Source: an uncultured Anderseniella sp. (lineage in GTDB: Bacteria > Pseudomonadota > Alphaproteobacteria > Rhizobiales > Aestuariivirgaceae). Taken from it: DNA of 64,000 bases. The stretch spans positions 248,001-312,000 of the forward strand of contig CANKYU010000004.1 of assembly GCA_947488295.1 (NCBI GenBank), read 5' to 3'. The translations under genes and the position numbers were made by a program. Under the pieces are notes generated by a model. That model did no database searches. It saw nothing but the letters and a program-made list of their open reading frames with translations, and had not been told where the DNA came from. Shown piece by piece: positions 34,550 to 43,718 of this stretch; within the stretch, counting starts at the first letter, position 1, and each line of letters starts with the position of its first letter.

Positions 34550-35524
34550 ATGAACTCTTCCCTCCAGCCACTGAACCCCGAAGCCCAGCGCGCCCATGAA
34601 TGGCTGAACACGCTGCATACCTGGCTGATGATCGGCGGTTCCGTGCTGCTGATGGGGTTGATTGCCTATAGCGCATTCGGCGCAACCGGCGTCGCGTGGG
34701 CCACCATACTGACCGCGATAGGGCTTTGGCAGGCGGTTCGCATGTCACCGAAAGTAGTTCTGAAACTCTACAAGGCCCGTGCCCTGACACCGGAGGAAGT
34801 GCCGCAGTTGCACCAATTGATGCGCGAGCTGACAAAGCGGGCAAACCTGCCCGAGGTGCCACAGCTTTATTACGTGCCGTCACAAATGATGAATGCCTTC
34901 GCAGTCGGCCAGCTGCATGATTCCGCGGTTGCAGTAACTGACGGCCTGATCCGCCACCTTACACTCAGGCAACTGGCCGGTGTGCTGGCGCATGAGATCA
35001 GCCATATCCGCAATGAGGACCTGACGGTGATGGCGCTGGGCGATGTCCTGTCCCGGCTCACAGGCACCCTTGCCACCGTCGGTCTGCTGTTCGGAATCCC
35101 GATGGCGTTCCTGACCAATGGCGGTGTGGTGCCCTGGGTGACAATTGCCGTACTGGTCGCCGCCCCGACGGTAGGCGGGCTGTTGCAGCTCGCCTTGTCC
35201 CGCGCCCGCGAGTATGACGCCGATCTTGATGCAGCAGGCCTCACCGGAGACCCGGAGGGTCTTGCAACAGCGTTGCTGACACTCGAACAGAAACAGGGCG
35301 GTTTGTGGGAAAAACTGGTGCTGCCCGGCTCACGGTCTCCGCAACCTTCACTGTTGCGAAGTCATCCCAAAACGTCGGACCGGGTCAGGCGGTTGCTGTC
35401 GCTGCGCACCGGCGCCCCGCCCTTCATCAGCCGGCCGGACAGTCCGCTGCGTCCCCCCGCATCAATAGTTCCGCCGGTGCGCCGCCCGCGTATCAATATC
35501 GGCCGCATGGGGTTGTGGTACTGA
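34550..35524 (+). CDS. M48 family (HtpX-like) membrane zinc protease
   Basis: A 324-residue integral membrane metalloprotease. Two helices near residues 25-65 precede the zinc motif LAHEISHIRNED, and SRAREYDADLDAAGL supplies the glutamate third ligand. Two further helices lie between (about 180-225). HtpX-type enzymes degrade misfolded membrane proteins. The C-terminal 50 residues are proline-rich. The gene follows the DUF2207 gene by 29 bases, and its last 32 bases overlap the end of the convergent AraC-type gene. Confidence 0.88.
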   Translation: MNSSLQPLNPEAQRAHEWLNTLHTWLMIGGSVLLMGLIAYSAFGATGVAWATILTAIGLWQAVRMSPKVVLKLYKARALTPEEVPQLHQLMRELTKRANLPEVPQLYYVPSQMMNAFAVGQLHDSAVAVTDGLIRHLTLRQLAGVLAHEISHIRNEDLTVMALGDVLSRLTGTLATVGLLFGIPMAFLTNGGVVPWVTIAVLVAAPTVGGLLQLALSRAREYDADLDAAGLTGDPEGLATALLTLEQKQGGLWEKLVLPGSRSPQPSLLRSHPKTSDRVRRLLSLRTGAPPFISRPDSPLRPPASIVPPVRRPRINIGRMGLWY

Positions 35525-36608
35525 AGTGCCACAACTGCCTCTGATACTCACGTGGCGACATCCCTGTCCATCTGGAGAATGCGCGGCTGAAATGAGCCGC
35601 ATCTCCGTAGCCGAGCTGGAATGCAATTTCCGTAATGCTGCTTTCGTCTCCAGCCAGCAGGGCTGTTGCCCTGCTTCTCAACTGATCCGCCAGCAGACGT
35701 GAAAACGTCGTACCATGATCACTGATCTTGCGCTGAAGCGTGCGACGCGTCATCCCCATCTTCGAGGCAATCCAGTCGATCCTGGGATAACCATCAACCA
35801 TGGCGACAGACACAAGTGCGGTTATCGCCTCGATTTCATCCTGTTCAGGTGGAATTTTCTCCGACGCCGGTTCGTTCAGGCTTGTCGCGAACGCACCTGG
35901 CCGGCAGCTTGCGTTGCCAACGTTGAGCAGGCTGGCATCAAACTCGATCGACGACACCCGGTTTCCCGCAAGAACCGGTGCTTCGAAGATGTTTTCCAGT
36001 GCAGTTGCCTGGTTGCTGCCGGTTCCGGTTACCCGGATAAGGTCCGGGGCCCAGCCTCGGCCGGCAAAACACCGCACCACATCAATGAGATAACTGACCC
36101 CAAGCAGTTCATTCTGAAAGCGCCCCTCATAGCCGCGATCATGAAACTCTATCGACCAGCACGCGACACCTTGCTGCCGGGAGAGCTTAAGGGTTGTGCC
36201 GGTCTGCAAATACAGGTTCAGGCCGCGATTGGACCGGTCAATTGCATCCAGCAGGGTGTGCGCCTGGCTGACCCAGCGGCCGAAGGCGCTGAGATTCTCG
36301 ATCCTGACCAGCCGCCCAAGCCGGGCACCCAGAAACGGATCGGCAATTTCCCGGCCCGCGCTGCGCAGCACCCGAAACTGCTCCTGTAGCGGGACAGCAA
36401 GATCCGGCGTTTCCAGAATGCCGACCGGCATATCAACCCGCTGGAACACACGATTGATGTTCCCGCCCCGCTGCTCCACGAAGTCCGCTATCGGCCCCAG
36501 GGCACTTGCCCGGGTAAAGCCACGTCGACTGTCCACCACGCTGTTCTTTCCGAACTGCCGCCCACAATTCGCGAAGTTTGTCACCAAATGGCAAGTTCCG
36601 AAAGGCAT
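35493..36608 (-). CDS. AraC-family regulator with arabinose-binding-type N-terminal domain
   Basis: The 371-residue product has an N-terminal ligand-sensing region (about residues 30-220) of the type found in OruR/ArgR-like regulators and a C-terminal AraC HTH pair (about 270-360: MTRRTLQRKISDHG, SITEIAFQLGYGDAAHFSRA, FSRWTGMSPREYQRQL). It is transcribed divergently from the cupin gene across 44 bases and so probably controls the cupin and perhaps ipdC. The inducer is unknown. Confidence 0.85.
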   Translation of the reverse strand: MPFGTCHLVTNFANCGRQFGKNSVVDSRRGFTRASALGPIADFVEQRGGNINRVFQRVDMPVGILETPDLAVPLQEQFRVLRSAGREIADPFLGARLGRLVRIENLSAFGRWVSQAHTLLDAIDRSNRGLNLYLQTGTTLKLSRQQGVACWSIEFHDRGYEGRFQNELLGVSYLIDVVRCFAGRGWAPDLIRVTGTGSNQATALENIFEAPVLAGNRVSSIEFDASLLNVGNASCRPGAFATSLNEPASEKIPPEQDEIEAITALVSVAMVDGYPRIDWIASKMGMTRRTLQRKISDHGTTFSRLLADQLRSRATALLAGDESSITEIAFQLGYGDAAHFSRAFSRWTGMSPREYQRQLWHFSTTTPCGRY

Positions 36609-36652
36609 ATCGGGTTCAATTGGCCCACAAGAACGCTACAGGGAGGAAAGCC
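36609..36652. promoter_or_regulatory. Short divergent control region, AraC-type regulator/cupin
   Basis: Only 44 bases separate the two divergent start codons, so promoter elements must overlap coding sequence or each other. GGGAGGAAAG for the cupin gene lies at the right end. I see no clear palindrome, which fits the direct-repeat sites commonly used by AraC proteins. Confidence 0.4.
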
Positions 36653-37108
36653 ATGACAAAAATCTGTTTCGATGACAGCAACATTCGCTGGTACCAACTC
36701 GAAGGCGTCGATCATGCGTCGTACCATGTTTGCAGTGTCGACGTGGACAACGCCATTGTCGATGTCCTGTTCAAGTTCGATGCCAACCAGAGGGTAATTC
36801 TTCACCGCCATCATGCTGACTACCGCACGTTTGTCGTGCAGGGCGAGCTTCGTCTGTACCGGGCCAATGGCGACCTGATAGAAACCCGTCCGGTCGGCAG
36901 TTACGTGGAAGGTCACGCAGGTGGAGAACCGCACACGGAAGGCGGCGGTGATCAGGACGCGATTGTGTTTTTCAGCAATCGCGGCACCAGCGGCATGATC
37001 TATGAACTGTTGGATGGCGACATGAACACCGTCGCAACATTGGGCCTGCAGGACTTCAAGGCATTGATGGAAGCCCAGGAACCGCCAGTACAGCCAGGCA
37101 GAGGCTGA
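36653..37108 (+). CDS. Cupin-domain protein
   Basis: A 151-residue single-domain cupin. The metal-binding motif 1 is HRHHADYRTFVVQGELRLY (two His and a later acidic position) and motif 2 lies in YVEGHAGGEPHTEGG. It resembles small cupin dioxygenase-like or ChrR-like proteins, but the activity cannot be assigned. It is the first plus-strand gene after the divergent AraC regulator and lies 176 bases before ipdC, so it may take part in the same aromatic-acid pathway. Confidence 0.75.
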   Translation: MTKICFDDSNIRWYQLEGVDHASYHVCSVDVDNAIVDVLFKFDANQRVILHRHHADYRTFVVQGELRLYRANGDLIETRPVGSYVEGHAGGEPHTEGGGDQDAIVFFSNRGTSGMIYELLDGDMNTVATLGLQDFKALMEAQEPPVQPGRG

Positions 37109-37284
37109 TCCGGAACAGAGCCGCGGACATCTCTCTCATCCGCCGCGCGGCGCACAGGCTCGTACCTCACCTGCCCGTGCTGTGGTACGGGGCGGTCTGA
37201 TTGCTGTTGCCCGCACGCCTGCTTACCCGCATAGTTGCGTCTCCCTCCCCCGGCGTTTTCGCCATTACCCCCGGAGATACAACC

Positions 37285-38919
37285 ATGAAACTCGCACACG
37301 CTTTGGTGCAGTCGTTGAAAGACTACGGTGCCGGTGAAATTTTCGGCATACCCGGAGACTTCGCACTCCCGCTTTTCCGCCAGATAGAACACATCAACAC
37401 CTTGCCGCTCTACACTCTCAGCCATGAGCCCGCCGTCGGGTTCGCGGCAGATGCGGCGGGCCGTTATCGCAGCACCATCGGGGTGGCCTGCGTCACCTAT
37501 GGTGCCGGCGCCCTGAACATGATCAATCCCGTGGCGACGGCCTACGCCGAAAAGTCCCCGCTTGTAGTGATTTCCGGCGCTCCGGGTGCCGCGGAACGCA
37601 CCATGGGCCTCGGCCTGCATCATCAGGTCAAGCACTTCGACAGCCAGATGCTGATCATGCGCGAAGTGACATGCGCCCAGTGTGTGCTTGATGATCCGGC
37701 AACCGCCGCTGCCGAGATCGCCCGGGTGTTGACCGCGGCCCGGCATTCGTCACGGCCCGTCTATATTGAATTTCCCCGCGATATGGTGGAAGCGGAAGTA
37801 TCCGAGGTACCTGCCTACAAACCGCCAGCCAAGAAGCTGGCAGCCGCAACCGAAGCCGCAAGGCAAACCCTGAAAATGCTGGGGGCGAAGAAACAGCCCG
37901 CCATGCTGCTTGGGGTTGAAGTCCGCCGCTACGGCCTGGAAAACAAGGTAGCGAAGCTCGCCAAGGCGCTTGGCATTCCGGTACTGACCACCTTCATGGG
38001 CCGTGGCATCCTGGCGGAAACAGGCGCCCCGACAGCCGGCACCTATCTGGGGCTTGCCGGCGATGCCCCTACCCGCCGCCTTGTGGAGCGTGCCGATGGC
38101 CTGCTGATGCTCGGGGTCATTCTGTGCGACACGAATTTCGGTGTGTCAAAGCGCCAGATCGATATGCGCGCCAGTGTTCATGCGTTTGACGGTGCAGTGC
38201 ACTTTGAACATCATTCCTATACCGGCGTCATACTGGAGGCCTTTGTTGATGCGTTGCTGGCAGGTGCTGAAAAACTGGGCAATGCAAAACCTGTTACGGC
38301 CTCTTACCCGCGTGGCCTGAAGTCTGCCGACCGCCCGATTTTGCCACAGGACGTGGCAACCGCGGTCAATGATTACTTTGCAAATCATGGTGTGATGCCG
38401 ATCGCGTCCGATATGGGTGATTGCCTGTTCACGGCCATGGACATCGAACATACAGCCCTGGTGGCGCCGGGTTACTATGCCACCATGGGCACCGGAATCC
38501 CGTTCGGCCTTGGCCTGCAGGCATCCAGCGGAAAGCGTCCTATGGTACTGGTTGGTGATGGCGCCTTCCAGATGACCGGATGGGAGCTTGGCAACTGTAA
38601 ACGTCTCGGACTGAACCCCTTGGTGTTGCTGTTCAACAACTCCGCATGGGGCATGCTGAAAGCATTTCAGAAAGATACCGGATACAACGATCTGGATGAC
38701 TGGCACTTCGCCGAGCTCGCCGAAACCATGGGCGGCAAGGGAGTTCGCGTGTCAACGCCGACACAACTGGCAGAGGCACTGGAGAAGGCCCATAACGACG
38801 AGACCTGCTTTCAACTCATCGAAATCATGCTGCCGAACGACGTGTTTTCCAGAACCCTGACCCGCTTCACCGACGCCATATCGAAAAAATCCGCCCTCGC
38901 GGCGGAGGTCGAAGCTTGA
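37285..38919 (+). CDS. ipdC: Indolepyruvate/phenylpyruvate decarboxylase
   Basis: The 544-residue thiamine-diphosphate enzyme matches Azospirillum-type IpdC in length and in LSHEPAVGFAADAAGRY, YGAGALNMINPVATAYAEKS and VEVRRYGLENKV. The ThDP/Mg motif is GDGAFQMTGWELGN ending in LFNNSAWG. It decarboxylates indole-3-pyruvate or phenylpyruvate to the aldehyde, the key step of the indolepyruvate route to auxin (IAA) or phenylacetate. ATG 37285 follows CGGAGA; earlier in-frame codons have no family similarity. The DUF2585 gene overlaps its stop. An aldehyde dehydrogenase for the next step is not in the window. Confidence 0.9.
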   Translation: MKLAHALVQSLKDYGAGEIFGIPGDFALPLFRQIEHINTLPLYTLSHEPAVGFAADAAGRYRSTIGVACVTYGAGALNMINPVATAYAEKSPLVVISGAPGAAERTMGLGLHHQVKHFDSQMLIMREVTCAQCVLDDPATAAAEIARVLTAARHSSRPVYIEFPRDMVEAEVSEVPAYKPPAKKLAAATEAARQTLKMLGAKKQPAMLLGVEVRRYGLENKVAKLAKALGIPVLTTFMGRGILAETGAPTAGTYLGLAGDAPTRRLVERADGLLMLGVILCDTNFGVSKRQIDMRASVHAFDGAVHFEHHSYTGVILEAFVDALLAGAEKLGNAKPVTASYPRGLKSADRPILPQDVATAVNDYFANHGVMPIASDMGDCLFTAMDIEHTALVAPGYYATMGTGIPFGLGLQASSGKRPMVLVGDGAFQMTGWELGNCKRLGLNPLVLLFNNSAWGMLKAFQKDTGYNDLDDWHFAELAETMGGKGVRVSTPTQLAEALEKAHNDETCFQLIEIMLPNDVFSRTLTRFTDAISKKSALAAEVEA

Positions 38920-39473
38920 TTTCGCACCGCCATCACTGGGCCTTGCTCGCCCTGACGGGTCTGGTCATGGCGGCAAGCCTGATCAGCCTGGGCCGCAATC
39001 TCATCTGCCAGTGCGGATATGTGAAATTGTGGCATGGCGAGGTGATCTCGTCTGAAAACTCGCAACACCTTCTCGACTGGTACTCGCCGTCTCATGTCCT
39101 GCACGGCCTGGTCTTCTACATGGTATTGCACTTTCTTCTGCCCCGGCTGAACACCGGCTGGCGGCTTGTGCTGGCAGGCGTCATCGAAGCGGCATGGGAA
39201 ATAGTCGAGAACACCAGCTGGATCATCGACAAGTATCGCGAAGACACCATCGCGCTGGATTACTATGGCGACAGCGTTTTGAACTCGCTGTCCGACATGT
39301 CCATGATGGTCATCGGCTTCATTATCGCGTCGCGTGCGCCGGTCTGGGTCTCGGTCTGCCTGTTCATCGCCGCAGAATTGATCGTGGGATTGTTCATACG
39401 TGACGGTCTGTTGCTCAACGTCATCATGTTGCTCTATCCACTCGACTGGATCAGGCAATGGCAGGCAGGCTGA
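38916..39473 (+). CDS. DUF2585 (UPF0314) membrane protein
   Basis: A 185-residue inner-membrane protein with about four to five helices and the family segments WYSPSHVLHGLVFY and EAAWEIVENTSWIIDKYRE. The start is TTG 38916: GGAGG at 38904-38908 is seven bases upstream, and the codon overlaps the ipdC stop (TTGA), so translation depends on ipdC. DUF2585 proteins are widespread in Rhizobiales and have no established function. Confidence 0.85.
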   Translation: MISHRHHWALLALTGLVMAASLISLGRNLICQCGYVKLWHGEVISSENSQHLLDWYSPSHVLHGLVFYMVLHFLLPRLNTGWRLVLAGVIEAAWEIVENTSWIIDKYREDTIALDYYGDSVLNSLSDMSMMVIGFIIASRAPVWVSVCLFIAAELIVGLFIRDGLLLNVIMLLYPLDWIRQWQAG

Positions 39474-39777
39474 CATTTCGCGATGTGATCAACTGCACAT
39501 CTGCCCGCTGTCGGTTCGCCTAGGTTCATCTCAACAACAAGGTGATGAACAAAAACAAAGCGGATCCCTCCCCCCTGCAAACCGGGCGCCGCAACATAAA
39601 AAACAACATCACCCCAAGACAAGAAAACTGGGCTTTGCGCCCATCAACGCCGGTACCAAAGGGCCTCCTCCCACCCAATGGTACCGGCGAAATCGTTTCA
39701 GGAGTTTGCCGGCACCTGCCATCCGCGGCACAATCCGACGCGTGACGCGCCGGTCGAAATCCGCTAGACAAGACAGC
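39474..39777. repeat. Gene-free spacer with an 11-bp inverted repeat
   Basis: The 304-base spacer between the DUF2585 and VWA genes shows no convincing gene. It holds a perfect inverted repeat, CGCCGGTACCA at 39648-39658 and TGGTACCGGCG at 39679-39689, around a 20-base loop, 89 bases before the VWA start. No T-run follows, so a regulatory or mRNA structure is likelier than a terminator. Confidence 0.5.
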
Positions 39778-40956
39778 ATGTTCACAACCTTTTTCCACGA
39801 GCTCAAAGCTGCCGGCGTGCCTGCCACATTGAAAGAGTACCTCACCTTGATGGAGGCGCTGGAAGCCAATATCGCCGGTTACCAGGTGGAGGACTTTTAC
39901 TACCTGTCGCGCGCCACGCTGGTAAAGGACGAGCGCAACCTCGACAAGTTCGACAAGGTTTTCGGTCATGTCTTCAAGGGCCTGGAGGGCCTGTCACCGG
40001 AAGAATTGCTCGCCAACATCCCCGAGGAATGGCTGCGCAAGGTCAACGAGAAGTTCCTCACCGAGGAGGAAAAAGCCCAGATCGAGGCGCTTGGCGGCTG
40101 GGACAAGATCATGGAAGAGCTGAAAAAGCGGCTCGAAGAGCAAAAAGGGCGTCATCAGGGCGGCAGCAAGTGGATCGGCACCGGCGGCACATCGCCGTTC
40201 GGTGCGTACGGCTACAACCCCGCCGGCATCCGTATCGGCCAGGACAAGAACCGCAACAACCGCGCCATCAAGGTGTGGGACAAGCGCGAATTCAAGGATC
40301 TCGATGACCAGCTGGAACTGGGCACGCGCAACATCAAGGTTGCGCTCAGACGGCTGCGCAAGTTCGCCCGCGAGGGCGCACCGGAAGAACTCGATCTTGA
40401 CGACACCATCCGCTCCACCGCCAACAAGGGTTATCTGGATCTGAAGCTGGTGGCCGAAAAGCGCAACACCGTAAAAGTGCTGATCTTCTTCGATGTCGGC
40501 GGGTCAATGGACCCCTACATCCGCATGTGTGAGGAACTGTTCTCCGCTGCGCGCGCGGAGTTCAAGCACATGGAGTATTTCTATTTCCACAATTGCGTGT
40601 ACGAGAAACTGTGGAAGGAAAACCGCCGCCGGCATACTGCCGTGGAAAACACATGGGACGTGCTGCACACATATGGATCCGACTACAAGGTCATCTTTGT
40701 GGGCGATGCGTCGATGAGCCCGTTTGAGCTTACACATCCCGGTGGCTCGGTGGAGCATTTCAACGATGAAGCAGGTGCGTTGTGGTTGAAACGCATTACC
40801 GACATCTACTCACATTGCATCTGGCTGAACCCGTCCAACCCCAAATACTGGGGTTACACGCCGTCCATTGATTACATCAGAACACTGTTTGAAGGCCGCA
40901 TGTTCCCGCTGACCCTGGAAGGCATTGACGAGGCAATCAGAGAACTTGTCCGTTAG
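39778..40956 (+). CDS. CoxE-type VWA-domain protein
   Basis: The 392-residue protein belongs to the CoxE-like von Willebrand factor A family. A helical N-terminal half (to about residue 215) is followed by a VWA domain whose MIDAS motif is DVGGSM (Asp239-x-Gly-x-Ser) and a C-terminal end matching family members (YTPSIDYIRTLFEGRMFPLT). These proteins act with a MoxR ATPase as a chaperone-like pair. The presumed ATPase partner is at 11234-12079, unusually far away. There is no signal peptide, so it should be cytoplasmic. Confidence 0.85.
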   Translation: MFTTFFHELKAAGVPATLKEYLTLMEALEANIAGYQVEDFYYLSRATLVKDERNLDKFDKVFGHVFKGLEGLSPEELLANIPEEWLRKVNEKFLTEEEKAQIEALGGWDKIMEELKKRLEEQKGRHQGGSKWIGTGGTSPFGAYGYNPAGIRIGQDKNRNNRAIKVWDKREFKDLDDQLELGTRNIKVALRRLRKFAREGAPEELDLDDTIRSTANKGYLDLKLVAEKRNTVKVLIFFDVGGSMDPYIRMCEELFSAARAEFKHMEYFYFHNCVYEKLWKENRRRHTAVENTWDVLHTYGSDYKVIFVGDASMSPFELTHPGGSVEHFNDEAGALWLKRITDIYSHCIWLNPSNPKYWGYTPSIDYIRTLFEGRMFPLTLEGIDEAIRELVR

Positions 40957-40958
40957 CG

Positions 40959-41438
40959 TCAATTGCTCGTCTTTGCCGAAAGCATTCGACAGATCACATA
41001 AATGCCGTCGATCATGGCCCACATTGAAGCTGTCGCGGCTACAGCCAGCAGCCAGATCCATGCGGTTTCTGTTTCCGCTCCAGTCTCAGCAGCCCTGAGA
41101 AACTCCCGTGCCCCGCGGACGGCAAACACAGAACACACGATACCGGTAACCACTGCCGTCAAAATGGCAAAGCCAATACGCGCATGACCTAGGTAAAATC
41201 GGTGACCGCCCAATCCGCCAAAAACCAGCCAAAGCAGAGTGGCAATGAGCACTGATTTACCCTCGCCATATGGCTGCATGAAACTGAGATTGATGTCGAA
41301 GTCATCGCTGCGTCCACCGCCGAACAAGCCGCCTTTCATAGCGGGCTCATCGGCCACGGCAGATGCGCTCGATGCGGCAACCACAAAAGCAGGCTGCGCC
41401 GCCGGTGGCTGTTGGGCGCCACGCTTACCGAATGCCAT
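40959..41438 (-). CDS. TM2-domain membrane protein
   Basis: The 159-residue product has an Ala/Pro-rich soluble N-terminus and a TM2 domain: a helix (LIATLLWLVFGGLGGHRFYLGH) joined by the conserved G-G-x-H-R-F-Y-L-G turn to a second helix, with a further helix near the C-terminus. TM2 proteins are small membrane proteins of unclear role. It starts at ATG 41438 and converges on the VWA gene with a two-base gap. Confidence 0.78.
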   Translation of the reverse strand: MAFGKRGAQQPPAAQPAFVVAASSASAVADEPAMKGGLFGGGRSDDFDINLSFMQPYGEGKSVLIATLLWLVFGGLGGHRFYLGHARIGFAILTAVVTGIVCSVFAVRGAREFLRAAETGAETETAWIWLLAVAATASMWAMIDGIYVICRMLSAKTSN

Positions 41439-41504
41439 GATTGGACCCCCTGCTGTTGCGAAGAAATACGGCAGCAAGGATGGCAAAATTTCGTTACGGA
41501 AACA

Positions 41505-42185
41505 TTACGGCGTCAGCGCACGGATCATTCCCCCGTACCCGCGGTCCCTGGCCAGCTCCATCGGTGTTCTCCCATTCCGATCGGTAATGGCCTGGTCAGC
41601 GCCAGCCTTGATCAGCAGTTTTGCGGTTTTCACGTGACGCGGCCCGCCATCGCCCAGCACCACCGCTTCGATCAGCGCCGTCCATCCCAGATTGTTGACG
41701 TGATCGAGCGGAGCCCCTGCCTCAATCAATACCTCAACGCTTTCCCAGTGGCCCAGATGCGCCGCTGCGATCAGTGCGGTTCCGTCATAAATGCTGGTTA
41801 TGTTCGTTGCATCCCCACCTGCATTTACCGCTGTTCGCACCATGTCAGCATCATTGGCCACAGCAGCAATGGTAATGATGTCGTACTTGTCGTTTTCCAG
41901 CTGGTTCGGATCGGCGCCGGCGCTGGCAAGTGTCATGACCACCTCGTCATGCGAAGCAAAGGCGGCAACATGAATTGCCGCGCGTCCACGCCCGTCTGTC
42001 CGTTTCAGGTCCGCGCCATTCCGGATCAGCCGGTTGATCGCAGCCATGTCACCCTTGTGGGCCGCAGCGTGAAGCCCCTTGTAGGCTGTAAGCTCGCTTG
42101 CCGACGGCGGCACCTGACCCTGCGCCTGGCTCAGCCAGCACACCACTGCCGGCAGTAAAGCGATAAATCGTTGCAAAACTTTCAT
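41505..42185 (-). CDS. Exported ankyrin-repeat protein
   Basis: A 226-residue protein with a signal peptide (about residues 1-22) and five to six ankyrin repeats covering the rest (for example KGLHAAAHKGDMAAINRLIR, AAIHVAAFASHDEVVMTLAS, TALIAAAHLGHWESVEVLIE). Periplasmic ankyrin proteins act as binding scaffolds; some protect against oxidative stress. The partner here is unknown. It diverges from the TerB-like gene. Confidence 0.8.
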   Translation of the reverse strand: MKVLQRFIALLPAVVCWLSQAQGQVPPSASELTAYKGLHAAAHKGDMAAINRLIRNGADLKRTDGRGRAAIHVAAFASHDEVVMTLASAGADPNQLENDKYDIITIAAVANDADMVRTAVNAGGDATNITSIYDGTALIAAAHLGHWESVEVLIEAGAPLDHVNNLGWTALIEAVVLGDGGPRHVKTAKLLIKAGADQAITDRNGRTPMELARDRGYGGMIRALTP

Positions 42186-42242
42186 TTTCCCAATCCTAAC
42201 TGCCTCTTGCTGGTACTGCGCCAACCCATTATGTCAGGATGC

Positions 42243-42701
42243 ATGTTCTTTGAGAAACTCACATCCCTGTTAGGCACCGGCGCGCCTGCTGCTTCAAAGC
42301 CTGATGTCAAAACCGCAGTTGCAGAGCTGCTTGTCACTGCCTCGCTCATCGACGGCAAAATGGATGATGAAGAAGTTGCGGTGCGTGACCGCCTGCTGAA
42401 AAACAAGTTCGGCCTGGACGATGCCGGCCTTGCTCAGTTGAACAGTGACGCGCTTGAGGCAAGCGAAAACGCCATCGACTTCTATCGCTTCACCAGCACC
42501 ATCAAGGAAGCATATGACCGCGAACAGCGCCAGACGGTGGTGGAAATGCTGTGCGAGATTATCCTGGCGGACGGCAAGATCGACGAAGACGAAATGAACA
42601 TGGGCTGGCGCATTGCCGGCCTGCTGGGCTTTGACAACCGCGAGTGGGTGATGATCCGAAAGCAGGTTGAAGACCGCATTCAAAACGACGCGCCTGAGTA
42701 G
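42243..42701 (+). CDS. TerB-like protein
   Basis: A 152-residue all-helical protein with two pseudo-repeats of the TerB type: LLVTASLIDGKMDDEEVAVRD and EIILADGKIDEDEMNMGWRIAG, acidic turns that may bind divalent metal. TerB proteins are linked to tellurite resistance and stress, but a lone copy need not confer it. ATG 42243 is preferred; an in-frame ATG lies four codons earlier. Confidence 0.8.
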   Translation: MFFEKLTSLLGTGAPAASKPDVKTAVAELLVTASLIDGKMDDEEVAVRDRLLKNKFGLDDAGLAQLNSDALEASENAIDFYRFTSTIKEAYDREQRQTVVEMLCEIILADGKIDEDEMNMGWRIAGLLGFDNREWVMIRKQVEDRIQNDAPE

Positions 42702-42837
42702 AACCATCATACTCAATGCCAACATGAACGGACACTGAACAATCTGATCAGTGCGTATTCACGGACGGATTCCTAACGTTACTGCCAACCTGAAATTTGC
42801 TCAGGATCAACCGTAACAACAAACAAGGAATACCCCG

Positions 42838-43143
42838 ATGAAACCCCTCAATATTGCCCTGGCAGGCGCCGTTCTGGCGCTGTCTGTCCCAACCGTCATG
42901 ACAAGTACCGCTTCTGCCTATCAGTGTCGCACCAACTACACTGCGGTAAAGGTTCACAGGCCGACCAAGATGGCAGCGAGGATACAGGCGCGCAAATCCT
43001 GGTCTTACAAGGTGAAGACCAACCAGGGTGTGGCATGGTCTGTGTGGAAGATCGCCAAAAACAAGAAAGTCAGATGCAAAAAGTCCGGCCAGCGATATAT
43101 CTGCAAGGCCAGGGCCAAAGCCTGCCTCTACGTCGTACAGTAA
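42838..43143 (+). CDS. Small secreted basic protein, duplicate 1
   Basis: A 101-residue protein with a signal peptide (NIALAGAVLALSVPTVMTSTASA) and a mature part of about 74 residues that is strongly basic and has four cysteines. It shares AWSVWKIAK and the cysteine spacing with the gene at 43397-43702, and the upstream regions match too, so the pair arose by tandem duplication. The family is unknown to me. A hairpin follows the stop (43159-43187). Confidence 0.7.
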   Translation: MKPLNIALAGAVLALSVPTVMTSTASAYQCRTNYTAVKVHRPTKMAARIQARKSWSYKVKTNQGVAWSVWKIAKNKKVRCKKSGQRYICKARAKACLYVVQ

Positions 43144-43396
43144 GCGAGGCGCACCAGGGCCCACCGGACCACATTGTTTCGGTGGGCAATACAGCCAATG
43201 GAATGCAGGCCAAAGCGATGTAGCGTCGGATTAACCCGGCGCAGAACGTCAGGGCAGATTGGAATCACAGCGCATAAATTCAATATGAACGTATACTGGA
43301 TAAATTGATCAGGGCATGTTCACCGACGGATTCCTAACCTTGCTGCCACTCGAACTTTGTTCGGGATCACGGCAAACAAGACAAAGGAAAGCCTCG

Positions 43397-43702
43397 ATGA
43401 AATCCCTCAGCATTGTACTGGCAGGCGCCGTTCTGGCACTGTCTGTCCCCACAGTAATGACCACCAACGCGTTGGCGTATCAGTGCAACAACGAAACCTC
43501 CCAGGCCAGAGGTCGGGCAAATAAAAAGTGGATGTCACGTGCTAAAGCGCGCAAGGCATGGTCCGTCAGGGTCAAGGGAGAACAGGGCCTGGCATGGTCC
43601 GTCTGGAAGATCGCCAAGCAAAAATCAGTAACCTGCAAGAAGATCGGCTCGCGCTGGACCTGTCTGGCCAAAGCCAAACCCTGCAAATACGTTGTGCCCT
43701 GA
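43397..43702 (+). CDS. Small secreted basic protein, duplicate 2
   Basis: The second copy is also 101 residues. It has a near-identical signal peptide (IVLAGAVLALSVPTVMTTNALA) and a diverged mature region that keeps AYQC, AWSVRVKGEQGLAWSVWKIAK and the C-terminal cysteine pattern. The signal peptide is better conserved than the mature middle, which suggests divergent function after duplication. A strong hairpin follows the stop. Binding to nucleic acid or anionic surfaces would suit the basic charge but is speculative. Confidence 0.7.
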   Translation: MKSLSIVLAGAVLALSVPTVMTTNALAYQCNNETSQARGRANKKWMSRAKARKAWSVRVKGEQGLAWSVWKIAKQKSVTCKKIGSRWTCLAKAKPCKYVVP

Positions 43703-43718
43703 GACCAGGTCACCCTGG

